Source: Botryosphaeria dothidea (Eukaryota; Ascomycota; Dothideomycetes; Botryosphaeriales; Botryosphaeriaceae). From it: a stretch of 64,000 nt of DNA. Shown piece after piece: positions 25,501 through 34,798 of the stretch. The translations under genes and the position numbers were made by a program. A model generated the notes under the pieces. It made no database searches. It worked only from the letters and a program-made list of their open reading frames with translations, and was not told the DNA's origin. Every line of letters starts with the position of its first letter. Positions within the stretch are counted from its first letter, which is position 1. The DNA is taken from the NCBI GenBank assembly GCA_011503125.2, contig WWBZ02000062.1, positions 1,240,001 through 1,304,000 on the forward strand, read 5' to 3'.

Positions 25501-26892
25501 AGATTTCCGTACTTCCAATGGCTCCGGCGCCTAGGAAACAGAGTTCTTTCTACATTTCATATTAATATGATTGGCTGATTAAATATGAAGAGTGCAGTAT
25601 ACGAGAAGGGCGGAAAGTCAAGGAGGAATGAACGTACCGCGCGGACCCACATCAACTCGTTGTAGAAAGCGTCCTTGAACGCTTTCCGTTCGTCACCATG
25701 CCAAGCATAGTAGACGATATACCCCTGACCAGATGGATCGGGAAGGACATAACGCACTTCACATTCGCAGAAGATCTCTGCGCCGTGGTTCCAAGCATCG
25801 GGCAGGTAGTTCATAAGGACGGAGCTCTTGGACCCGTCGTTGACGCCCGTGCAGTCTTGACCGGAACCAGTTGATGCCTTCATTTCCACGCCGGCGTTGT
25901 TTAGACCATTGGTAAAGAAAGTGGTTTGCGGCACATGGTAGAAGTTCTCTTTCTGCCCGAGAGCTATTGCTTGCTTTTGCAAGACTGAGAGCTTATTCAA
26001 CGGTGGGTACGAGTCGGGGTAGGGCGCCGGTTGAAGCATGTGCTCAGCGCGTTTATAATCTGGCTGGTTAGATTGGTCCTGGTAAGTGAAGGGCTACACT
26101 CACACTCATCTAGTGATCCGGGCTCCTTGCGGATCTGCGAAGGCCAGTTGTGCATTTGAAGGGTCCGATCATCACACCTGAGGAAGACGTTGGCATTGAC
26201 CAATGACGTTCCACCAAGGCCTGCGCATTTTGCATCAACATTAACTTCGAAATATGGCTCCAAGCTATTATCTTACCATTTGCCACGAATGCATTTTGGC
26301 CTTCGCCGAGAATCAGATGATACATACTGGTCGCACTCCCCAGCGCCGCGTTGACCAGTGGACCGTTGTCTTTTCCTGCATTGCCGGACACATGAACCTC
26401 GGGCAAAGCTTCGTGCAAGCTACTGGGATACTCTCCGGCTACGAGGAGTCAGCGAGTTGGCGCAACGCGAGGCGCAAGTGAAAACCACTACTCACGCCAT
26501 TTTTCCTTTCCCAGCTCCAAGATGGCAACACTCTTCCCTGCTCGTGCGGCTCTGCTGGCTGCAACACCTCCGCCGTAGCCTGAGCCGACGACAACGACAT
26601 CGTACTCTGGTCTGATGAGTGGCACCGGCCTGCTGAGTCTTGGGAATCTGCGTGTCTTTGCCGGCTGCTCGGGCTCTGCGGAATCAGGCGTTCTTCCATT
26701 GACCTGCTCGGAATGAAAGGACTCCATTGTGTCGATGACCTTCTTGGATTCTCCATTCCTGAGTCTTCTTCTCAACCCCTCAGTATTACTAGCCTTTCCG
26801 TCTTGGACAGGGCCATCCGGAAAGATGTCGTCCGTCAGCGATGCAGACTGAGACTGCACGCCATTTTCAGTACCGGTGAAACCAGGTGCCAT
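22598..26892 (-). CDS. GMC oxidoreductase (cholesterol-oxidase-like) fused to an alpha/beta hydrolase
   Basis: A 1275-residue two-part enzyme from nine exons: 26892-26496, 26438-26277, 26220-26104, 26059-25638, 25549-25417, 25354-24857, 24798-24622, 24572-24234 and 24180-22598. After a disordered ~95-residue lead, the FAD-binding GSGYGG motif is at residues 103-108. KEKWPGEYPSSL and GLGGTSLVNANVFLR are restored by joins. The cholesterol-oxidase-type His-Asn pair is visible in TVHPLGGTIMA and GVNPFATITALAER. From about residue 749 a second part begins (SCAALSKDPLLVLRGEVGFF, then a lipase-like domain with ILMVPGASVDEQIYS). Its nucleophile elbow reads VVCHCLGAVA, with Cys1034 where Ser is usual, and GYGHLDSWMG supplies the likely catalytic His. 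Such fusions are known in fungi but not well characterised; a sterol or other alcohol substrate is likely but unproven. No peroxisomal tail or signal peptide is seen. Confidence 0.88.
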
Positions 26893-27829
26893 AGTAATGA
26901 GTGGCGTAAGGTCTGGTGTGAAAGATCAAATTTTCTTTCATCGGTTCTGCGGGAAGCCTGCGGGAACAAAACCGCTCAATATATACTGCATTGGCCCCGA
27001 AATGCGTAGGGCTGACAGAACTCAGCTCCGAACGCCATCCGAGTGCTGTTTGCCTTTTGCGGAAACATTCGTGGGATTTCACGTGCAAATGCAGGGACTC
27101 GAGCCGCAGCTGAGGTCAGAAACCCGTATGCTGACGCGCCGCGCGACCGCCTCCGCCGGGGACGAAGGTTTCACCGCGTGCGACAGGCGGTCTGCTGTTA
27201 GAGCCCAGATCAGCCAGTCAACGGCTGGTTGCGCGTTTCTTTTTGCTGCGGGTGAGGTTCACCTGAGACCGGCTGGGGAGGCTGGCGTGTTCAATGGTCA
27301 ATGTCTTATTTTTGCAAGCCACGGCGGGCTTGTTCAGTAAGAAATTGAACTGTGCATAGGTAAGGACAGACAGAAGAGCCGGTGAGGCTCAAGCCCCATT
27401 TAAGACCTCGATGAGTATGCAAGCAAATGCTTAGAGCCTTGAGGTCATGTGCAGGTGACCAATACCAGAGGTTACACCTTTCCCATCTGGAAACCGCATC
27501 TCCAATGAATTCAGCACAGGCTCTACTACTTTAGTTTCTTAGCATTTATCCAGCAAGATTCTTCGCGTCTGTAATCTGCTCACTCTTAAGTGGTATTGCG
27601 AGCAATAAAGATGATCATGGAGGGGTGAAACTGTCTACGCAATGATGCCTGGTTGGTGGCTAGCCAAAAACGGGCATAGTCCACTGACTCGGCCCCACGC
27701 CCTCGATCCTTCTGACTACTTTCTCAAGCCGCAGTGGGGGCGTCAACGCAAGACTCTCGTCCATCTTACACTCTCACATCGGCGATTTTCTGCTTTCAAC
27801 AACCTGACCGTGGGAGCCTCACCGATCTC
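26893..27829. other. 0.94 kb divergent intergenic region
   Basis: It separates the starts of the GMC fusion gene (minus) and the HET gene (plus), so holds both promoters. The sequence is of mixed composition. No gene is seen in it; an in-frame extension of the HET gene upstream to 27734 exists but lacks family residues. Confidence 0.4.
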
Positions 27830-29793
27830 ATGTCTTCTTGCCAGTGCTGCAACGGCCTGAAGGGCCGCCCTTCCATGCCTGCCGCTGCTAATCATCTGAT
27901 GGAGACTGATCTCAAAGGGCTCTCTGAGTCTCAAACTGCAGGCTGTAAATTCTGTCAGCTCATCTGGGATATCGCCAATTCGCAAAGATCGCAGTTTGAT
28001 CAAGTCCCCGATGGAAATGTTCATGTCGTACTTTCTAAGCTCTATACCAGTGATCTTGTTCTCTGGATCTACTGGGGAAAAGACAGGACGTATTTTGACC
28101 CACAGATCACGATGCTTCTTTACAAGGACAAAGGTAGTGACTCAACCTTCTTGTTTCCTCGATTTTGCAATGGCTGATTGGAGGAACATTTGCAGACGAC
28201 AAGTCGCATCCAATGAATGAAGCACTCGGGATTCATAGCCATATTGTTCAAGATCCAATGGCGGAAAAAGCAACCGAGTTGGTGAGGCAATGGGTGGATG
28301 ATTGCAACGGCGCAGAAAAGCACCCGCTTTGCACTCCCGTCCAGAAACAAGAAAAGGTCACATTGCCAACTAGAGTCATTGCTGTCGGTCCTGCGGATGG
28401 ATCGAAGCTCCCCAAGCTTGTTGAGACACATGGAGAAGAAGGAAGCTACATCGCACTCAGCCACTGCTGGGGCAAGACGCAGATCATCACAACAACAAAA
28501 GCCACAATCGCAAGCCGCAAAGAAAGCATCGAATGGTCGCTGCTCTCACAAACCTTCCGAGACGCCATCACCTGGACCCGCCGCCTCGGCATCCCCTACA
28601 TCTGGATCGACTCCCTCTGCATCGTCCAAGACGACCTCCAAGACTGGGCGACCGAATCCACCAAAATGGGCACCATCTACGAGCACGCCCACCTCACCCT
28701 CGCCGCCACCGCCGCCCCCAGCGGCACCCTCGGCTTCCGCTCGCCACGCACCCCGCCCCAATCCTTCCACCTCCGCGACACCCCCCACCGCGTCTCCGCG
28801 CAGCTCCAGCCCTCCCACGACAGCTTCACCCGCCGCAGCCAGGCCGACCCGCGCCTGATGCCGCTGCTCTCGCGCGCGTGGGTCTACCAGGAGCGCCTCC
28901 TATCCGCGCGCGTCGCGCACTTCGGCGCGCGCGAGCTGGTCTTCGAGTGCCAGAACGGGTACGCGTGCGAGTGCGGCGGCATCGCGCGCTACGCCGGCCT
29001 CGCCTCGCACAACACCAGCGTCAAGCAGGAGTACCGCGACGCGCTGCTGGGCGCCCGCGACGCCGCGTACACGTGGGAGGCCGTCGTGCGCGGGTACACG
29101 GCGTGCGCGCTGTCGTTCGAGCAGGATCGGCTGCCGGCGCTGTCGGCGACGGCGGCGCGGCTGGAGGGATTGCTGGGCGCGTATCGCGCCGGGCTGTGGG
29201 AGCGGATGCTGCCCGATGCGCTGTTCTGGAAGGGCGACGCGTACTTGTTCGAGCGTCCGGCGGCGGCGCTGCTGATGGCCGGGGCGTGGAAGCCGGGGAG
29301 GCGGTCGGGGGCGCGGGATGCGCCGCCGAGTTGGTCGTGGGCGGCGGTGGAGGGGGCGGTGGTGAATTTGTTTTACCACTTGTCCACTAGCAAGGTGAAG
29401 GTGGTGGATGTGCATACGAAGCCGCTGCTTCTCGATCGGTACGGGTCTGTTGCGGAAGGGCGGATTACGGTGGTTGGACCTGTTGTCCGTGTCGGTGCCG
29501 AGGTCATCGTGACGGATACTGGCGCCGGGCAGCAGGCGCATTATATGCTCTCACAGGATGGACTAAAACACGAGTTCTTTCAGGATGTTGAGATCTCGGA
29601 ACACGACGCCTCTCAAGCCTTGAACCAAGGTCTCTTCTGCCTGATAGGCGGATACGACCATAAGACCTGCGTCACCTTGATACTTAGGCCAACTAAAGTG
29701 GACGCCGCCACGTATGAGAGAGTGGGGCTCACCACGGAGGTGCCGCCAGAATGGGTTTCTTTGGCGGAAGAAGCAACCATCACTCTGATCTAA
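27830..29793 (+). CDS. HET-domain protein (heterokaryon incompatibility type)
   Basis: A 633-residue protein with a HET domain, the trigger module of fungal allorecognition cell death. Two exons: 27830-28133 and 28196-29793. An N-terminal Cys-rich start (MSSCQCCNGLKG, then GCKFCQLI), common before HET domains, is followed by the core motifs: YIALSHCWGKTQ (about residue 186), IPYIWIDSLCIVQDD (about 235) and SRAWVYQERLLS (about 327). The C-terminal part has PSWSWAAVEG and VILRPT-like elements of the post-HET region. The middle (about 28560-29340) is strongly GC-rich at third positions, unlike the ends; false open frames result there on both strands. The start at 27830 was chosen because it keeps the CxxC pair. 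A decayed relative lies at 18534-19661. Confidence 0.86.
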
Positions 29794-30110
29794 AATCTCT
29801 TGGCTATATCACATCACGTTGAACATCCATGCTGGCCAATCATGATCTACAAGGCCCCTTGGGTTAGCGTACGATGAGAGCAACCATCAGGGTGCTTTCT
29901 TCAATCCAACCGCAACTACAATGCGTCCACGGTGCCATTCAGCTCCAACGGTATCCTTTATGTTCATGACTTCTCGTTCTACAATTTGGATTAGTGTGCA
30001 TGATGCACCTTTACACTATGTACACATTACACCTTGGCCTGCACATCTTCCCGATTTTTTCTTTTCGTTTTGACGCCACCCCAACGAGGCTTTGGATATC
30101 GATGCTCCGC
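29794..30110. other. Convergent intergenic region between the HET gene and the M43 protease
   Basis: About 320 bp between two stop codons facing each other. It is AT-moderate and has T-rich stretches around 30045-30065 that may serve as 3'-end signals. No gene is seen. Confidence 0.35.
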
Positions 30111-31245
30111 CTATGCGCGGAACTGAGCCCACATGTTGTGGATGCGGGTCTCCTGGTTGGAAGTGAACTCGGTCAAGCAAGCACTGTTGGATCAAACATG
30201 GTCAGGAACACCACTCGCAGCATATTGAGAATTGGGATGGGATCAAACTCACTCGTCGGAGTAGCCCATGTAGTTGTGGACCGGGTCATCGCCGGGGTCG
30301 TTGGGGCAAGAGTCGCGGCCGACGGGGCAGCCGAACTCGTAGCCGCTCTGGGCGGGCGTGTCGTCGATCTCGTCGCCGTCGCCGGTGCAGCCGCCCTGGA
30401 AAGGGTGGTACAGGCCCAGCCAGTGGCCGATCTCGTGGGTGGCAGTGACGCCGAGGTTGTACTAGGAACCAACAAGCTTTTTGTAGCAGACTTGTCGGAG
30501 TGGAGTCAAGGACTTACGGGAGCCTCGCTGCCGCCGGGCACGGACGAAGCCATGATGGAGGCACCGTCGAGGTAGTATTCGGTCGAGCCCTGGGCGACGT
30601 TGTCCGGGAAGTAGGCGTAGCCGAGCGCGTTCTGTTGAAGGGTCTGTGGATTTTCAGAGCCAACTTTCGGCTTTCTTTCCCAAGAAAATTTCTCTTCTTG
30701 GGTCTCGCACCAAAGGTTAAGAACTGGTGGAACTCACGCGCTGGAAGTACACGTTAAGAGTGCTGTAGTCACCCTGGCGCAGGCTGCGCTTCATAGCCAG
30801 CTGGTTGCTGTCATCGGCCCAGCCGCTGTTGACGGTGCGGGTGGTGCCGACGAGGTTGAAAGAGACGCCGTAGGGAGCGTACTGGGCGTTCAGCACGTCG
30901 AGCTGATCCGCAAGCATGGCATCCTGGACAAATGGAAAAGCGTTAGAATCAAACAACCAGTATTTTTTGAACATGGAAAGAGGCTGAAGGTAATTCACAT
31001 ACAGTGATGTTGCCCTGTGCCACACTGCCACCGGCCGAAACGACGTGAAAGTAGGTGTCGACCGTGATGGAGCCAGACTGGCGAGTGGAGATGGAAGACT
31101 TCCTCGCCTCAACCTCCCTCAGGCCCATCTCGCGGGTGATCTCGAGGAGCGCTTCGGACGGCTCATCGGTGCCGCACCTGGGGCGCTGCTGGGCCAGGGC
31201 GGTGGCAGCCATGAAGGCCGCAATGAAGGAGATCTTGATCTGCAT
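30111..31245 (-). CDS. Secreted M43 (pappalysin-type) zinc metalloprotease, MEP1-like
   Basis: A 278-residue extracellular protease from five exons: 31245-31003, 30923-30738, 30643-30518, 30461-30253 and 30183-30111. The signal peptide [18 protein letters not shown] ends before QQ. A short propeptide-like region with RCGTDEPSE follows, the cysteine-containing segment usual for fungal MEP1. The catalytic zinc motif is complete: [11 protein letters not shown] with His194, Glu195, His198 and His204. The Met-turn is NYMGYSDDACLTEFT (Met250). Four further Cys lie between ([24 protein letters not shown]), as in family members with two disulfides. Such enzymes degrade host or substrate proteins outside the cell; relatives are known as allergens and virulence-linked enzymes. 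The joins all restore known motifs, so exon borders are firm. Confidence 0.92.
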
Positions 31246-33023
31246 GGTTGCGGGTGGCGTCCTGAAATTACCAACGAGAGATTGAAGGGATTGACGAGAG
31301 ACTGCTGGCGGATGGACATGTCAATTGCTCGCCGGATGCCTTAGTCTTTATAGCCGTCTCTTCACGATTGAATAACCCCGTGAAACGATCCATATTGCCC
31401 ATAAGTTCAAAGTGGAGAGATCAAAGTCTTGTTTCCTTCCCGTTGCGTGCAAGTAAGTTCGTATAGATGTCCGGAGAAGCAACGCTGGCGACGTGGGAAA
31501 GCGAAGGCCTTTCACGCCATTGGGAGCTATCGATTGATGCTAAGTGCGGATTACGAGAAACGATGTGGGATCGTTTCCCACTCTCCGACTTGGCAAGAAG
31601 CATGATCGTAGGCGGTCTATCGTGGCGGCGAGGGTCAAAGTAGCTTAAGATTCCGGTGGCCAAGCTCCTTGGTCCTTCTTATGCCTGTTGAAAATGGTCC
31701 GTGGACTCTCAAAAGGCGACCGCCGACGGGGTGTGCCAAGCTTACATGCTTCCGATTATCAGTTAAACGCCATGTGCCAAGTGCGGCGCCTTTGCTTAAA
31801 TAGGCGGGTAACAAGCACCGCCAAGTAAATGCTCGCTAACTTCGCCCAAGCTGTCCGCCTGTTTTCATCACGGCAAGGTCGCAATCGAGCCGGCCGGCAA
31901 TGCAGGCGATATCCTGCACGGGACCAATTTCCTTTGTAGATCCTCGGAGCCCGTTCCCGTCGAACCTTTTATTAGCTGTGCTGATTCCCGTTTCCAGTCT
32001 TTCCAGAGCAGCACCATAGCACAAGGACTCTCGGCTAGCGTTCAGTTCGGTAAGAGCACCAGTCGTCGGGCCGATGTCACTGACGGTATCTTCACTCCCG
32101 ATTTCAAAGCTACGACTTTGAGTTATATTCCGGCACCTCGGGCAAAAGCTACGGCAGGGCCTCATATCATGGTTCGGAGCCTTCAGCCATCTCGCTGGCG
32201 TGCAGTACATAGTCCACAACTTGAGTCGTAATTATGTCATGACCACGCTTGTCCATACTACCGAATAGGCCGCCAGGCAACAGCCCGGCGATTCAACACC
32301 TCCGGCAGCTGCATGTCACCGTTAGGACCAATCCACGCACGCTTTTTTGTTATGCAGTCAGTAATGATAAGCTAACTTCATGTGCTGGTCGGACTATCCA
32401 AGTTTCAAAACATCTGGGTAACCGAGTCGGCATGTGTCTATCAATGTGCGTTGTTTCGCGTCACTGGATATGTTCGCGGGCGGTGATGGGACAGGTTAAC
32501 CTCTTCAAGTATCTGGCTCTGCAATTCCATGAGTTGATGTGATGCAAAAACTTGATAAGGGCGATCGCAGCGGTAGAACAGCTTCAATCTGCTAACTACA
32601 TCATGATACTCTGACATAGCCCTTCCACGGTCCAGACTCTTCATTCAAATCGAGCTATTTGTTCGATCTTTTGCGCATGGCTTTGAGTTTGAGAATGAGG
32701 CAGATTCCGTATGTGCACAGTCATCCATGGGAGCCAGCCGACTGGGAATCAAGAAATGGCTAAGATATTCAGCCTTGTCGTGATTGCGGCTCTGTTGTTG
32801 ATGAAATGAAATGGGTGAATCAATCATAATGAGTAAATGAATGACTGAATTCTTGAGTAAATAGAGACTATCTGCAACTAAATAGAAGTAGCTGACAAAT
32901 CATCAGACTGAATGACAAATATCAAAAACAGAATTGATACCATGATAGTCGAACTTGTAACGTAGATACTAAGCGAGCTGGCCACTCGACCAACTTTTCG
33001 CGACGCGTCAACTATCAACCACA
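31246..33023. other. Gene-poor transition zone
   Basis: About 1.8 kb between the last intact gene and the repeat compartment. It still has normal CA and TG content, unlike the sequence beyond 34 kb. A 127-codon minus-strand frame at 32219-31836 is the longest, but has no recognised domain. The part from 32800 to 33000 is A-rich with repeated tgaatga and aaatag words. Confidence 0.4.
31346..31352 (-). promoter_or_regulatory. TATA box of the M43 protease gene
   Basis: TATAAAG is read on the minus strand, about 100 bp upstream of the start codon at 31245. A clear TATA box suits an inducible secreted enzyme. Confidence 0.45.
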
Positions 33024-33670
33024 ATGCCTCAACCATCTAAGCTCCAACCAAGCTACAACGAAGCAGATATCCTCCTTGCTATCTCAGCTGTTAACCATAA
33101 TTAAATTCAGAGCGAAAGACGCGCTGCATTAACGTTTAACGTCGTTCGATTAACACTTCAAAACCGACGCGCCGGAATCAAACCACGACGCGATTGCGAG
33201 GCCAATTCAAAGAAGCTCTCTAAGCTAGAGGAAGAGGCAATTGTTAGACATATACTAGACCTGGATTCGCGAGGGTTCCCGCCTACACTAGACGCTGTAC
33301 GAGATATGGCCAACTAACTGCTCGCTGCGCGCGGCGCTAGCCAGGTCGGCAGAGACTGGCCAAGGAACTTTGTCAAACGGAGTCCTGCCCTTATAACGCG
33401 ATTCAATCGACCGTACGATCGACAGAGAGCTCTCTATGAGGACTATAAGGTGATTAGCGAGTGGTTCGACCTTATACAGCGTATTAAGGCTACGTACGGC
33501 ATTGTTAATAAGGATACCTACAACTTTAATAAGACTGGGTTTCTAATGGGCAAGATATCCTCTCAGCTAGTTGTTACTAGCTCTAAGAGTCGTGGACGAC
33601 GGAAGGCAATCTAACTAGGCAATCGTAAGTAGGCTACAGCAATCTAGGCCATTAACGCATATAGATAGGT
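33024..33670 (+). mobile_element. Relic of a pogo/Fot1-type (Tc1-mariner superfamily) DNA transposon, truncated
   Basis: From the ATG at 33024 a single frame encodes the N-terminal part of a pogo-like transposase. It begins with MPQPSKLQPSYNEADILLAI (the helix-turn-helix start), then has a CENP-B-like segment around KLEEEAIVRHILDLDSRGFP and GRDWPRNFVKRSP. The start of the DDE domain follows with NKDTYNFNKTGFLMG and the GNRK-ATAI stretch. Stops lie where conserved Gln or Trp codons are expected, the pattern left by RIP. After about 33670 the family pattern is lost, so the rest of the DDE domain and the right end are missing. No terminal inverted repeats were found by eye. Confidence 0.72.
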
Positions 33671-34252
33671 GTCAGACTATTTTGCCCTACTATATCAGGC
33701 ATCACATTCTTTCGGGCATCAAGATCAGTAGCTACTCTTTGCCACCTCCTCACTACTCCTCATATTCACAAGCTTCGGATATCAACATCGGCTTCTGTTC
33801 TCCTCGGTTATTCAAACACTCTTTTATATATATAAGTAAGCCTAACGACCTCCCTCTTAGGAGACAGGCAGAATCTACTCTCTTTTCTAACCTCACACTC
33901 TTCACTCTCAAATCCAACAATAGGCGATTCTACCTTTTATTATCTTTGCGGATAAGTACTACCCCTCTACGTGGTATAAGGGTAATAATATACCTTAGGA
34001 CTAGACCATCGTATTAAGTAAGAATAAATAGATAACTAATAAGCTTAGTATTAAGTGGCTAAGTATTACGGCATAGCCAGCAACGAGCAGTGGGGAAGTC
34101 AGGATCTTATACGACTTACCGCCCACGTAACACCTACGCTAACCCGGCTCGGTCCCCAAACTTGCCGACCCAACGCAATAAGCCCCTTTAGGAATTCTAA
34201 TTACTCTAATTACCTTAAATACCTAGAATAACTACTACTAATTATACTAATT
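33671..34252. other. Unassigned transition sequence between the pogo relic and SINE1
   Basis: It has no recognisable coding sequence. One part (about 34070-34180) is not depleted of CA and TG and reads like unmutated DNA, while from about 34190 on depletion sets in sharply. An open frame of 111 codons at 33682-34017 looks like chance. Confidence 0.35.
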
Positions 34253-34270
34253 ACCTCTTATATATAGATA

Positions 34271-34780
34271 GATAAATTTAATTAAGCTGATTTAGCTCCC
34301 CGAAGGGTCTATGCAGCTGTGGCTATCTATAAGGGTATATATAGAAGGGGAAACCGTGGCTACTTTCTTAGGATAGCCCGGGTAAAAACCTTTCCTATCT
34401 ATAATAGTAGTATCCGTAGATACTCTATTTAGTATAGTTTTTTTTTATATACCGGTAGCGGTGTCTAAAGTAGGAAGAGTAGCTAAGAGGGAGGAACTAT
34501 AGAGAGAGGTAACTATAAATCTTAAGACTAAGCCGTAAGAAGTCCCGGCTTACCTATTTATAAGCGCTAGTAAAGCGCTCTTAAAATTTATTTTTAGAAG
34601 CGCCTAGCTAGCCCTTCTCCCCCTTATTACCGCTAGAGAGAACGCGGGTACGTATACTTTTAACGTAGGACGCATATACCACGAGTAGGTAAGCGGTCTA
34701 AGATTTAAACTTAGAACCTATACTATTCTAGAAAGACTAGGTTACCGTAGAAGTACACCCTACTAATATACTACCCCGCC
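34271..34780 (-). mobile_element. SINE1: tRNA-derived short interspersed element with a LINE-like tail
   Basis: About 510 bp, read from right to left. The head (34780 to about 34690) resembles a tRNA: a GGCGGGGTAG start, an A-box-like TAGTATATTAGTAGGG, and a degenerate B-box (a RIP-altered GTTCGAATC; it is intact in SINE2). The body follows, and the last ~60 bp match the 3' end of the LINE elements in this window, ending in short TATC repeats. It is flanked by an 18 bp target duplication, acctcttatatatagata, at 34253-34270 and 34781-34798. It keeps several CA/TG positions that SINE2 has lost (for example tatgcagctgtggc against tatatagctatagc), so it is the younger or less mutated copy. Confidence 0.7.
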
Positions 34781-34798
34781 ACCTCTTATATATAGATA

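Noticed and set aside
28533..29390. Second plus-strand frame of 285 codons inside the HET gene, and minus-strand frames over it
   Set aside because: Artefact of GC-rich third positions; the HET frame carries the conserved motifs, while these are Arg/Pro/Ala-rich.
33682..34017. 111-codon frame at the edge of the repeat island
   Set aside because: It starts in the pogo relic region in another phase and has no recognisable feature; chance is more likely.
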